A stretch of DNA of 64,000 bases from assembly GCA_003339415.1 (NCBI GenBank), contig PDHQ01000004.1, forward strand, positions 246,207 through 310,206, read 5' to 3'. How positions within the stretch are numbered: the first letter of the stretch is position 1; each line of letters opens with the position of its first letter. The notes under the pieces were generated by a model. It made no database searches. It saw only the letters and a program-made list of their open reading frames with translations, and was not told the origin of the DNA. The translations under genes and the position numbers were made by a program. This document shows positions 23,115-34,883 of this stretch, piece after piece. Origin of the DNA: Ophiocordyceps camponoti-saundersi (nom. inval.). Lineage: Eukaryota > Ascomycota > Sordariomycetes > Hypocreales > Ophiocordycipitaceae.

Positions 23115-24272
23115 TCAGCTCAACATACATGCGCCATTCATCATCACATGGCACGCACATATGGGTTCATTGGCAGGCGAAAAGTCGACACAGTTGACGG
23201 CGCCTTTGTGACCGGGCAGCTTGTAGAGAAGCTTCCCTGTGTCGGTAGACCACACCAAGGCAGTGCCGTCGGCAGAGCCCGCAGCGATTCTCTTGCCGTC
23301 TGGGTTCCACGACACGCCCAGGAGATTTTGTTCGAATCCTTTGTCAGCTCCGTCAAATGTGCGAATTCGCCGCTCTCTGCTCGAAAAAGAGCTAACGTCC
23401 CAGGTTCTCACGGTCGAATCCATAGCATACGACGCGAGACAAGTGTTATCCTTCGATAACCTAACCGACATGATGGTGTCTGTGTGTCCCAGCAGGGAAT
23501 ACTTCACCGACTTATTTCGAAGATCCCAAACCGTGACATCGTTGTCGATACCCCCGGAAAATAAGATATTTCCGTCCTCGGAGATAGCAACGGCCGTGAT
23601 GGGGAAATCGGTCTGGATGTAGTCGGTGGCTTTTCTGGTTCTGGGATCCCAGACGCCAATGGTCGAGTCGTCACTTCCGCTGACTAGCTTCTCTGCACCT
23701 CGCCGGCTGACATCTACGGCGTTGACGACTTCTTCGTGACCGACGTAGCGTCGAACACGCGTCCCTAATTCGACATCCCAGCTGGCAAGGTGCGTGTCTG
23801 CCGACGCCGAGAACAGAGTACCCGAGTCTCGCGACCACTGCAGATCTAGGATAGCACCCTTGTGGCCGTTGAGTAGTCCGTAATTTTCGCACTCGCCGTA
23901 GGTTCGCCACAACACTAGCGAAAGGTCAATCATTGAAATTCGTGCCCGCGACGAGTGAGATGCGGCGTACTGATGCTCCTGTCCATTGACCCAGAAGCGA
24001 TCAAATCTCCGGTCGGATCAAATTTGGCGGCGAAGATCTCGCCCGAGTGCCCCGTCAACTGCATCACTGGTGCTAGAAGGCTACTCGTGCGAGCCTTATA
24101 TACACATCAGCACTGAATTGAGGCTAATGCTGGCATTTCGTACCGTTGCAACCACCGAGCTGGAGGCGCTGAGACGGGCAACAGCTCCTTCTGACGAGGT
24201 CACATTTTGTCTCTTGACGAGCATCTGGGACGAGCCCGGGTCGTCGACCGCGGGACGCTTTTCGGCCGACAT
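23115..24272 (-). CDS. U5 snRNP 40 kDa-type WD40 protein, altered C-terminus
   Basis: Three exons, 24272-24144, 24058-23971 and 23914-23115 (introns 85 and 56 nt), give 338 residues. A disordered N-terminus (MSAEKRPAVDD) precedes WD40 blades starting at LTGHSGEIFAAKFDP, then NGHKGAILDLQWSRDSGTLFSASAD, VGHEEVVNAVDVS, GHTDTIMSV and PGHKGAVNCVDFSP. The order and GH spacing match SNRNP40 and S. pombe Spf38/Cwf17, a spliceosome scaffold in the nucleus. The first splice junction is uncertain: the frame-consistent acceptor gives VVAT-LTGHS, whereas a CACCAG acceptor would restore APVMQLTGHS but needs a donor I cannot find. The last blade ends abnormally at 23115 (see findings). The gene is divergent from BET3 with 331 bp between starts. 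Confidence 0.85.
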
Positions 24273-24603
24273 TTCGAGCCAAGAGACGTTTCGGGAGACG
24301 AATACTTGTCCTAGGCAGGATCTGGTGCCTCTGACTGTGGAGGTCTTCGGAATAAAGGGTGAGTGTTGTTGGTGATCAGTTGCTCCGGCGTTGAGAATCA
24401 CGGTTGGTGCCCCACTTTCACTCGTTTAGCAGGCTATCATTGGTGCTCGGCCCGGGAGTTGTTCCATGAATCGGCTACGCTCCTCCATTGCGCGCTTCCA
24501 GTGAGAAGAGCCTGATGCTACAAATACCTACTGCCCATCGCATTTCCACGAATTACAGCCCGTTGCAGCCTCGTGATCCTGGCCATCCCATGGGAATGCA
24601 ACG
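24273..24603. promoter_or_regulatory. divergent promoter, U5-40K / BET3
   Basis: 331 bp between two start codons on opposite strands. No clear TATA box or other named motif was recognised. Confidence 0.5.
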
Positions 24604-25343
24604 ATGGCGGCCAGTAAGGCTTCTCGGGTCGGCGAAGAGTATGTCGCCAGACCAAGAGACTTGGCACGGCGGGAGAACTGACCTAGTGCAGGATCTGGAA
24701 GTGAGCGGAGCGCGTCCTCTGGAATCATCCCTGTCCTCTAACCTTGAGGCGCAGGGCTCGGATCGACAAAGTCAACGCCGAGTTGGTGACTCTGACGTAC
24801 GGCACAATCGTTGCGCAGCTTTGTAAGGACTTCGAATACGACTACGCCGAGGTGAACAAGCAGCTGGACAAGATGGGCTACAACATCGGTTTGCGGCTCA
24901 TAGAAGACTACCTGGCCAAATCGAACACGATGAAACGCTGCGCCAACTTTCGGGAGACGGCCGACGTGATTTCTCGAGTAAGCGATAGGCCGGCGCAATT
25001 CCGGCGAGGCTCGCTAACCCTTGGCTGACAGATCGGCTTCAAAATCTTCCTCAACATCACGCCACAAGTGACGAGCTGGACGACGGACAATAACCAATTC
25101 TCGCTCGTATTCGATGAGAATCCGTTTGCCGACTTCGTTGAGCTTCCAGATGACGGCCGAGCACAGGACGAGCTCTGGTACTCGAATATTCTGTGCGGCG
25201 TCTTGAGAGGCGCATTAGAGATGGTGCAGATGCAGGTCGAGGCTCACTTCGTCAGCGACGTGCTACGCGGCAACGACACCACTGAGATGAGAGTGACTTT
25301 GATCCGCTACATTGACGACGAGCTGCCCCCAGAAGACGACTGA
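24604..25343 (+). CDS. BET3: TRAPP complex core subunit Bet3 (TRAPPC3)
   Basis: Four coding exons, 24604-24638, 24692-24700 (9 nt), 24755-24977 and 25032-25343, give 192 residues, normal for Bet3. The microexon supplies Ile-Trp so that the N-terminus reads GEEIWKARIDKVNAEL as in the family; skipping it keeps frame but loses three residues of that motif. Later motifs are TLTYGTIVAQLC, NKQLDKMGYNIGLRLIEDYLAKS and the highly conserved ELPDDGRAQDELWYSNILCGVLRGALEMVQM. Bet3 is a core subunit of TRAPP tethering and Rab-exchange complexes at ER-Golgi and Golgi membranes. The Cys in AQLC is at the position acylated in yeast and human Bet3, by family knowledge. Introns are 53 to 54 nt with good consensus ends. 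Confidence 0.95.
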
Positions 25344-27917
25344 GACGGCGGCTTGAGGAGTGACGAGGACGAGGAGTGAGGCTGATCATGTCGATTCACG
25401 CTTGTAGTGCGAGTTTCGTCTTATGTGGTAGCCTTGTCGGCATCTTGGTGAGATTGCTTGATGAGCGGGCGTCAATATCCCTCGCGGTCTACATATCCGC
25501 CTTCATTGGAGGTCTGGGCCATAAATCTCGCTTGAGTCTATTCTTTCACTTTCCTAACACTTCCATTAATATGACTGCGAAATTTGTCAGCCCATCAATC
25601 TGACCACTCTGCTTACCATGTCTCCTCACATACTGAGGCTCCTGATTGCAACGTCGCATCGAAATGTATGGCTTCGGGTTGCAAAGGGTTCGTAGCAGTT
25701 GGTTGTTTGATTTACTTTAGCAAACAGCCCATCAGCCATGCCACGGCACTGTAAATCACTCGCGACACTGGACGCCTTGATCACCTGACTGCCTTGGCCC
25801 TCTTGCGACGTGAAGATGCGCTGTGGCTTTAAAAGACGGTGGCTACGTCGGCGAGTTCTGTTGGGTCAGCAGCAGCTTGATAGCCTGGTGGTTATAGGAA
25901 TGTATGTAATTAGGTGCCTTATACATATGTACATACACTGCGAGCTAGAGTAAGGCAACTGAATCGGCTCAAATTGTCTGTGGTGTTTGGACAGTTCAAT
26001 TATCTAGGCCGAGTAAAAAAGTGTAGGGTAGGCTGACACGGTGGGGTGAAGGTGAAGAGAGCTTAGAATGGGAGCTACCTGAGTAGGTAGGTAGGCAACA
26101 ACGACGATGACAATGACGACGAAAATTTTATTCAAGGGCCTTTTCACATGTGCGCTTGTATGCGAATATGGTGCTTAATGCCTACAAGTTCGAGTCTGCT
26201 GAAGCTTGCTCACACTGACCGCAGCAGCTAGGTACCTACCTACCTACCTAGGCATCTATCATGCTAACTTTGGCTGAATGCGTACTTTACGGATGCAGCT
26301 GCCCGCGGATCACAAGGCCATGATCTGCCTGTGATGACAATCCGGCCATCAGTGCATTGCGGCTCAAGAAGAGATAGATACACACGTGTATATGTGCACA
26401 TAGATTTTCACATTAGCACTGATCGATACTATCTTGAAGGGCAAGGCTGTATCTTTTTCATAGGCGTCGCAATCGGAAAAAAGGGTCACAGCCTCGTAGA
26501 AGACACAGCGTGGCACACTTCAGCACAGTGAGATGACGACGAATGGTGCCTGAGGCAGCCAAGGGAAACGGGGGGGGGGAAAGAGGGGAGGCGATGGCGG
26601 ACGGAAATTTACGCGGCTGGTCTGAAGCATACGCTGGCCAGTAGGGCCAGTACGGTAGGTACCGAAAGGGGGACGGCCTGAGGAAAGCCGCCACGGGAGT
26701 ACTGCCGACCTTTCTCCTGCTGGCTGTTGGACTGCTACCGCCGAGAGCGGCTTTGGCCACAAAATGGTTTGCTGCCTCGCTTGTGGTTATTGAGAGAAGC
26801 GGTGACGAAGAAATCTGTCTACTGGATAGAAGGAAAACAAAAATTACATCTCGTCAGGCTATGAGTATTTTTCTCTGGACTATATTAAATACTGTGTATC
26901 TATCCCTAGCATCGAGGCCTAATAGGAGAGAGGGGAGAAAAATTGCACTGTGGCAGTCTTTCGCGTCCTCCAGGGAGAGGCGCAAGGAGCAGCAGCACAG
27001 TGCGAAGGCCGCACATCTCACATGAACAGATGTTCACACTGTACAGTGGCAGGCAGTCGAACCTTGTCCCGCGTCTCCAGTCACTCATTGCTGCTGCTGC
27101 TTCATCGCCTCCACAGAGGCAATCCCGCCCATCACGACCAGAAGGCTCCACGACAGCCCAGCGCGACGGCAACTACTAAGAAGCTGACGAGGCTCGACTC
27201 AGGGACCGCACGTCGACCGACTCTCGCTCAATAAACGTCGGGTCTGCGGTAGCCCTCGCTCCTCGCACAGCCAGACGGCATTTGTTTCTTTTTTCTCTCC
27301 CCCCCCCTCTCTCTTCCTCTCCTCCTCCTCTCCCCTTCCTCCTCCCCTCGAGCAAGCCGGTTGGCTGGGCTTTAGGCGGTTGTCTCTTCTCTTCGCTTTT
27401 TTGCAAACTGTGAGCGCTGTCCCAGCCCCCAGCAGTTTGTTCTACTCTGCCTACTCTCTCGGTTTTCACTGTCGGCTTTTTCTCTCTCTCTCTCTTCACA
27501 AGAGTTTTTTTTTCCTCTTTTAATCACCACAAAACCTAAACGCGCATTTCGCTCTATTCTGCTACGATTTTTTCCCCTTCCACCATCGTCCTTACTCTCT
27601 TTCGCTACACGTTTGACCTCCCATCATTCTTCCCGCCATTCTCCTTCCGATTCCAATATTCCCTCTCTCTTCCTCTCTCTCTCTCCTCGACCGACATCTC
27701 ATTTGTCTTCGACCGGGCCGACGACCGCTCTGCTCGGCCGGCCGCCCCTCTCTCGCCGCCCCGGCCACCACGGCTGCATACCTGGGCAGCCCGGTAGCGC
27801 TGTGCTGCGTTGCTGCCATATACATAACGGCTCCCCGCCCCCCGACCACCCCTTTGGCGTTTGCCTGGGGCCGACTTACGCTCTCTGCCGATCGTCGACT
27901 ACGGTCTTCAGCAAGTC
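25344..27917. other. long intergenic region and 5' leader of the LisH regulator
   Basis: About 2.6 kb without a supported gene. It contains CCTACCTA-type motifs at 26078-26092 and 26228-26252. From about 27290 to 27720 it is strongly C/T-rich, typical of a long fungal 5' leader, which fits a regulated developmental gene downstream. No tRNA was recognised. Confidence 0.5.
26228..26252. repeat. CTAGGTA...TACCTAG inverted repeat with CTAC tandem core
   Basis: CTAGGTA at 26228-26234 and TACCTAG at 26245-26251 flank tandem CCTA units. It belongs to the dispersed CCTACCTAGG motif family. Confidence 0.65.
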
Positions 27918-30679
27918 ATGGCCATGAACCCCAACGTGGGCGCGGCCAACATGAATCCTCCCATGGGCGGCCCTGTTGGCGGAGCGCCGATGCCCATGAT
28001 GAATAACGTCGCCGCAAATCCTCAGGCCGCCAACGCTGCAGCCGCCGCCGTCGCCGCCCGACAACAGCCGATCCACGATAGACAGCCGCAGGGCAACGAT
28101 AACCAGCGGGGCGTTCTCAACACATACATTTACGAATACTTCATCCGTTACGGCATGTACGAATGTGCACGGGTGCTCTTAACCAGTGATCAACACGTCA
28201 ACGTCCTTAAGGAGGGCCCCGGCCCCAACCGCCGTCGCGATGACGGCAATGTCAACGGCTCCGAAGATGCCATGGACACCGATTCCAAATCCGATCTTGA
28301 CGGCAAGCTTCCCGACGATCTCCCACCTCCCAAGCTTCCCATGCCCGCCTCCGATACATCCTTTCTCTACGAGTGGTTCTGCCTTTTCTGGGACATTTAC
28401 AACTCCCAACGCGCAAAATGCGGCAACGGGACCGTCAACCAATACGTCTCCCATACGCAGGTACGCAATAAATCCTCATATTTCGCTGCAAGCGGCGTCG
28501 ACCCGGGCTGACTTGCAGTACTAGCAGCAATCACGCCTGAAGCAAACTCAGCAGCAGGAGCTACTTCGCCAAATGCGGCCCGAGATGCAGCAGCATTTGC
28601 AGGCTCAGATGATGAGAAACATGCAGAACGGCAACGTAAACATGGGCATGAAGCAGGGAAACCTTGCACGCGCAGCCATGGCCAATAATCAAAAGTATGT
28701 CTTCCTTCATGTGACAACAAGTTACGGTGGGAAAGTACTGTTGAGGCTAACGTTGTTCAAGTCCGCAAATGATGATGCAGCAGGTCAAGCAGAATCAGAT
28801 GCAGAGGGACCCCTCCATCATGGACGCCGGCCGTGAACGCCCTTCGTCCCCCGCATCCGGAGACAACGCCCCTTCGCCGTCCAAACGACAACGCATCGAC
28901 GGCGCTCCCTTCAATCCGAACCAGGCGGGTGTCATGATGGCCAACGGCAGGCCTGGCCAGGGCATGCCGGGCCAACAGATTGCCGGCAACTCCAACATCG
29001 CTGCGGCTCACCAAATGCTCACCGCCAACGGCATCAACCCCAACTCCCTCAACCCCCAGCAGTTCCAGAACTTCGCCAATGCCCCTCCCGCGGCCCAGCA
29101 AAAGTCCATCGCCACCTACTCCCAGAACATCCATGGCGTCCAGCCGGGCAACAAGCAAATGCCCAATGCTGGCGGCCCTCAAAATCAAGGCTCCCCGATG
29201 ATGGCCCAGGGTCCCGACGGAACCAGCATCGGCTTTTACAATGGTGACATGGGGGCTCATGGCGGTATACGGTCTGGCCCGGGTGGCGCTCAGGCGGCTC
29301 CTGGAAGCAACCATGCTCTCCAGGACTACCAGATGCAACTGATGTTGCTGGAACAGCAGAATAAGAAGAGGCTGATGATGGCCCGCCAGGAGCAGGACGG
29401 CATGCCGGCCATGGCCAGAGAACCGGGCGGACCTGGCGGCCCGGGAGCGGGCCAGGTTCCGAACGGCCAATCGTTCCCCGAGTCGTCTCCCCAGACCATG
29501 CGTTCAGGCGCGTCCCCCAACCCGGCCGAGCAGATGAAGCGGGGTACGCCGCAGATGAACAGCTCCGGCATACCATCACCGGTCCCCGACGGTGGCCAGT
29601 CTCGGGGCTCTCCAAACCCGGCCATGAATTTCATGGGCAACCACGTCGATCAGAGCATGGGCTCTAATTTCTTCAAAGGTATCGAGGGCAACATGGCTGT
29701 GGCTCAGGCCCAGATGAATGGCGGCATGCGGCCTCCGAGCTCGCACCCCGGCCAACCGTTCAATGGCCAGATGAACCCGCAGCAGATGATGGCCGCCCGC
29801 CAACAACAGCAAGGCCAGCAGCCTCAACAGGGCCAGCAGCCGGGAGGCCAGGGCACACCGCAGCAATGGCAGCAGGGACCTAACGGCCAGATGGTGCCGC
29901 AGGGTATGCAGCAGCAGCAGCAGAACCCGCAGGTTCAAGGAACGCCTCAGCAGCGCTCGATGCCCCCGCCCTCGGCGCCGCCCGGTAACAACGCCAACAA
30001 CCGTACGACAGCGTCTCCTCAACAAGCCGCCGCCGCACCGCCAACGCCCAACCAGTCGAACAAGGCGGCGCCGAAGAAGAAGGAGGCCAAGGCAGCCAAG
30101 GATAAGGTATGTCACTTTCCCCGGTCATCCCCGACCACCGGCCACCTTGACTGACATGGCAACGTGCAGCGCGCCGCCGCCCAGAAGAAGGCGGGCCTGA
30201 CTCCTGGTAATGCCGGGACGACACCGGCCGGGGATGCGGGCGGCGATGCAGACGGCCCCGCGCCGGCGACGCCCATCACGCCGGTGAACCCTGGATTTGG
30301 CAAGAACGGGCAGAACGGCCCGGTGGCGAACGCGCAGGCCGGCGGCCCGGCCGCTGCTCCCTCGGCGTCGGCACCGGGTCAGGCAGCGGCGAGCACGTCC
30401 ATGTCGCAGAGCCAGGGGGATCCAAACCACAACGGATCGATGAACATGGACAATTTCGGCAGCATGGTATGTCTAGCCCTGACACCGGACGTTGATACTG
30501 GTTCGTCTAACATGATGGAACAGGTCGACTTCGGAGGCATGGACCTGGCCAACCCGCTGCAGTCGGGAGATGTCCTAAATGATTTCGACTTCGACTCATT
30601 TCTGCATGAAGACAACAACGAGCCTTTTGACTTCAACGGGTTTCCCGGTATGGAAGGCGGCGAAATCGGCGCGGACTGA
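27918..30679 (+). CDS. somA: LisH-domain transcriptional regulator, SomA/Flo8-like
   Basis: Five exons, 27918-28460, 28525-28694, 28762-30106, 30170-30466 and 30524-30679, give 836 residues. After a Gly/Pro/Ala N-terminus a LisH motif reads VLNTYIYEYFIRYGMYECARVLL, then FLYEWFCLFWDIYNSQR. Most of the rest is Gln/Asn/Pro/Met-rich low complexity, with a basic segment (APKKKEAKAAKDK), and it ends in an acidic/aromatic segment (DFDFDSFLHEDNNEPFDF) resembling an activation domain. This architecture matches Aspergillus SomA, Magnaporthe Som1 and yeast Flo8, nuclear regulators of adhesion, conidiation and filamentous growth downstream of cAMP-PKA. Start 27918 is the first ATG after the CT-rich leader; 27924 is possible. 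The last intron (57 nt) is in frame without stop, so a retained form would add 19 residues. Confidence 0.9.
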
Positions 30680-32987
30680 TGTAGGAGACGAACGGAAAGC
30701 GGACCCTTTTTTTAGCTTTCCTGTACGGGGCGGAACAGTTGCTTTGGAATCTGGCATTGTTCGTCATGGCGTTTAAAGGGGTATATATCACGGGTTTATT
30801 GGGGCGACTTGAGTTGGGGAGACGATGACTCCTCGCCCGGCGATGTCAGAAGGGGAAAAAGAGCTAGTTGTGTCTTCGGTTTCTGGTCAGACGTCATTCT
30901 CCTTTTTCTTTTCTTGTTTTGCCTGGTCCCTGATCGGCTTTGCAAATGGCGGCGGAGAGAGGCTTTCGATTCGGCCCGGCTGTGTTCTATTCTTATTTCT
31001 TGTCAAGAGAATAGGCGAACAGCGATTCGAATACGAGAAGCGCATGCTGAACGCAGAGGAATCGAACGGCCGGTATGGTGTTGTGCATGGACTTTGCTGT
31101 TAGAAACTACTAGGTAGCAGGTGCCTACCAGGTAGTGGGGAGATTCGGATAGTAGACGGCTATTTGGGGTAGATGGTGAATGGTGAATGAATGAGGGAAT
31201 GGCGCAGTGTTGTATGCAAGTGTATATATGCAAGTCGAGGAGGGAGGGAGTGAGAGACTGAAGAGGCTACCTAGTAGATGTGTCTCGTGAGGTTACGACG
31301 TATGATGTATGTAATGATATCGTTCGGCTTCTCACTTTGGCCTCGTCGTGTGATGTTTCTTCCAGTTGTCGTGATGTTCCGTTGTCAACGCCTCATAAGA
31401 GACCTCTTTCGGGTTGAGGAACGTCGACGTTTGCCTACCTTTTTGAGCATGCGAATACAAACATTATGGTATTGTGTGTTCCCATATAGGTAGGTAGCTA
31501 AGGTAGGTGAATGGCAGTTATCTTAGATAGGTAGGTTCGGAGCAGTAGATGAGCTTGTGTCGCCGGCTTCTGGTCCAACTTGTAAGTTGTAGGTGGTGGG
31601 AAGAGGTCGAGATTCGGATCCGGACCGGGTCGAGTCGCGGATCCGGCACGGGGCCGAGTCTCGTTAGGTCCGCGCCCAGGCACAGTCTCCACTTGCAAAG
31701 AGTGCACGAATTAGACTCATTCTTTCGGGTGCCTACCTAGGCACCTAAATCAGGTAGTAACCAGGGATTGTCTGCGACTGTCTACAGACCTAATCCAAAC
31801 CCTAACCCTCTTCCCGTTGGGGGACCTTCCTGGGGGCCTTTTAGATGACAGGGGCAGTCGATGGTCAACCTAAGACCTGAATATAGGTGGTACTTCTAGA
31901 GTTGTGCGGCACACGACACTCACTCGGTTTACGGATATGCATAGCTTCGCTTGACTTTTGCATGCGGTTTACATAGCCTTGATGCTTCCACATCAATACT
32001 ATGCTGGGTATTTGTGTACAAGTAGGAGATTGCATGAAAGCCTACGGATAGTCAAACGGCTTGCGTTTACTATGTGTGTGTATATAAGTCCGGGCCGATG
32101 GAAAGGTCCTCGGTGAGTCGAGAGATGCTCGTTGTCGAGGAGGAGGCACCATGTCGAGTTTTGTAGTCGAGGAGAAAGAAAGCTGGGACGTACGTGAATA
32201 TAGGCATTATCTACCTATGGACTATATATGTAGGTATGTTTCCGCTTGTGTGCTACATTTGATATGCTCCCGATGCTGCTTCCGATTGTTGTGGCCCTTC
32301 AAAAGTGCCCCAGACCGATAACAAGCCATCGGTGCGGCGATTCCAAGCTCTTCATCATCTTGACCTCTCCTGGGAAGTTTGACTATAGCGTCCATGCTTT
32401 AGTCGATGTAATTTTCTTTTATAAGTAGCCGATTGCCTCGGAGGAGAGGAGTCAAGAACGGACATAGGATAGAAAAGGTTGTTGATGCTGCCTCCCGACG
32501 TGGTGGAGGCTTCAATTGATGACATAGAAAACACGACGCTCGCGGCGTCAGTGAAGAGAGAGAGAGATTTAAAAAAGGAGATTCACAACTATGTGATAAT
32601 GGAGCAAGAGTTTCCTGCCTTCGCAGAACGATGGTTGCGGCGGCATTATTCTTCGTATGCTGCTGGCGTGGGTGAGCACAGCAACGTATATCGCGAGTGG
32701 GCGTCGCTCTCGATTCCGTGAAGGCCGGACGGTTTTCGAGACAAAAGGGGAAGAATCGTGAATTCAGGCCTGAGAAAACGGGTGATGTAGGAAGCAAGAC
32801 AGTCCCGTAGAAGAGTCACCGTCAAGGAAAGCCATCGAGTCACACGACGGCCTTCTCTGTGCCGTTTGAGCGAGAGAGGGTGTAGAGAGAGGGATTGATT
32901 ATTGAATAGAACAAAGGGAGAGAAATATCGACATGTATGCAGTATATATGCAGTATATATGCAGTTGTGTATGTGCGTGTATATCAC
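30680..32987. other. convergent intergenic region with palindromic CCTAGG motifs
   Basis: About 2.3 kb between two 3' ends. It holds many TAGGTAGG/CCTACCTA motifs (31107-31133, 31264-31272, 31487-31515, 31728-31745) and an AAACCCTAACCCT telomere-like stretch near 31797. One 80-codon open frame at 32479 has no supporting motif. No gene called. Confidence 0.5.
31728..31745. repeat. short inverted repeat GGTGCCTA-CC-TAGGCACC
   Basis: A perfect 8-bp inverted repeat around a 2-bp centre, one of several CCTACCTAGG-type motifs in this intergenic region. Confidence 0.7.
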
Positions 32988-34883
32988 TTAGACGAAAACA
33001 GGACTCGGGCACGTCGCCGGCGGCACCGGAGGCTGAACCACGACACCACCCAGGACCACAGCCGTGCCGTTATCGACGGCGTCAATCTGATTCTGGGCAC
33101 AGGCCGACGCCAGAGCTCGTAGATGACACGTCACGGCCGGACTCGGCGGCGCGTCGTGCGTCACCGTCGACTTGATACTGCCTCCGGTCGAGTAATCGGC
33201 ACCTACGTGTTGGGAACCGGTAGCGACATCACGGCGACGCATGACGCGCTGGAAGATTCGATACGAGCCTTCGGGCTGCGAAGCCGGAACCATATGACTG
33301 GAGAAGTAGACGCGAACAAAGGAGAAAAGACCATGTTGGCGGACCTGGCCGGAGCTCTGTTCTCCCGCTCCCGTCACCTCGGCGTATCCGGCCCGTCCGA
33401 AGGCGTCCGCTCCGGACCAAGATACGGAGCGACTGACGGCCTCTCCTCCTATCCAGTTGCAGGCGTAGTCGCTGTCGCCGTAGACGAGCGAGACCTGAAC
33501 GTCGGAATCGAGGAGACGGCCTATGGCGCCGATGAAGCCCCCGTCACGGATACGGCGCGCGTAGTCCCCCGTCGAGTTGAAGGCCGTCACCACGGCCGAT
33601 GACGCGTCCGTGTAGTTGACGGGCACGCCCAGAGCGGCCAGGACGCGCGGCAGTCCTAGATAATCGAGGTATCGGTTCGAAGGGAAGGGGTCGATGTTGC
33701 AGTGGGAAATGTCGTAGTAGCCTCGGTTGCTGTGGAAGATGTAGGGGGCTTCGATCTCGTTCTGACAGTAGTCGCTGGCGTTTTGACAGACGACGTTTAC
33801 CTCGGCCACGGAACCCGTCATGTTGGCGTCTAGACGATCCGCCTGCTTTAGACAGCTTTCGATCCGTTGCTGACATTCGGGGAGCGCCTTTACCGCGGCC
33901 GAGTGTTCGCCGGCGGTGATGCCCCGGATGCGGTACGGGTTGGAGCCGAAGGCGTATTCGGGGTACGAAGGCTCTTGCGTAGGGAGGTCTATGCAGCCGT
34001 TGATGATGCCCAGCGTCTTCAGATTCAGCACCTTGCCGCGGAGGTCGCCGGCCTTGATGCGGTCGTCCTGTCGTTGGATGAAGTCGGCAAAGGCCGGTCC
34101 GTACCGTCCGCCGTACGATTCGGCCCACAGCGCCAACGAGTCCTTGTGAGGCCTGCCGGCGAGGAAGTCGTGCGACCAGACTTGCAAGAAGTTCCAGTAC
34201 TGGCGAGCGGCGTTGGCCGTCGTGTTGGCCGTCGCTCGAGGATCCTGGCTGCTGAAGATGCCGGGTATGGCGCCTTGACCCTTTGACTGGGCCGGGCCGT
34301 TGACCGTGATGTTCCCCCATTTGGCGTTGAAGGTTCCGGCCGTGGGGACGTCGTAGCTGAAGCCGGTGTGGACGGGTTGGTCGACGTATAGCATGTTGTG
34401 CTCTCTGTTCCATGACCAAGGGTTGCTGCTCGTCGTCATGTTCTCTTCTACTTGACATGGTCCGTTCTCCGTCAGGAGGCCGAACATGGAGGAGCCGCCT
34501 GGTCCGCCGTTGACCCATCCGACGGTCGGAGACTGATGCGGGTTACGCTGTGCCTCGAAATACCAGAAGAAGACGTTGACGGGATGATCGTGAGGCATGT
34601 CAATCATGGTGTTGGGCGGGAAGCGCACATAGCCGGCGTAGGAGACGGCGGTGCCGCATATCTCTGCCTGCTCATGAAGTCCTCGTCAGTTTGTTGTCTC
34701 TAGTCGTCTTTTTTGCGAGACAACTCACATGGGGGGAGTGATTTGTCTTACAGGAACTTCCTTATAGGACACAACGGCGCCGGGTATCAATGTCGATGCC
34801 CTCTCTATGATACCCTTGGGCGGCGAAGGCGGGCCCAAGGACAAGACCGGGACGGCCAGCGACAGGAGAAAACAGAGACGCAT
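32988..34883 (-). CDS. secreted serine carboxypeptidase, peptidase family S10
   Basis: Two exons, 34883-34752 and 34667-32988, with an 84-nt intron, give 603 residues. A signal peptide ([17 protein letters not shown]) is encoded by exon 1. Splicing gives [19 protein letters not shown], the usual S10 opening. The oxyanion region [13 protein letters not shown], the nucleophile motif [11 protein letters not shown] (Ser228), the Asp motif [11 protein letters not shown] and the His motif [11 protein letters not shown] complete the triad. Paired Cys and several N-glycosylation sites fit a secreted or vacuolar enzyme that removes C-terminal amino acids. The residue before Glu-Ser is Ala rather than the textbook Gly; fungal S10 members are variable there. 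A C-terminal extension after the catalytic His contains Cys and Pro residues and no membrane segment. Confidence 0.93.

Noticed and set aside
22647..23459. A 270-codon plus-strand frame overlapping the WD40 gene
   Set aside because: It is antisense to conserved WD40 blades and has no family motif.
32479..32721. An 80-codon open frame in the intergenic region
   Set aside because: No motif, no clear splice partners, and it sits where 3' UTR sequence is expected.
34116..34118. Ala before Glu-Ser in the carboxypeptidase nucleophile motif as a sign of inactivity
   Set aside because: Ser, Asp and His motifs are all present and fungal S10 enzymes vary at that preceding residue.
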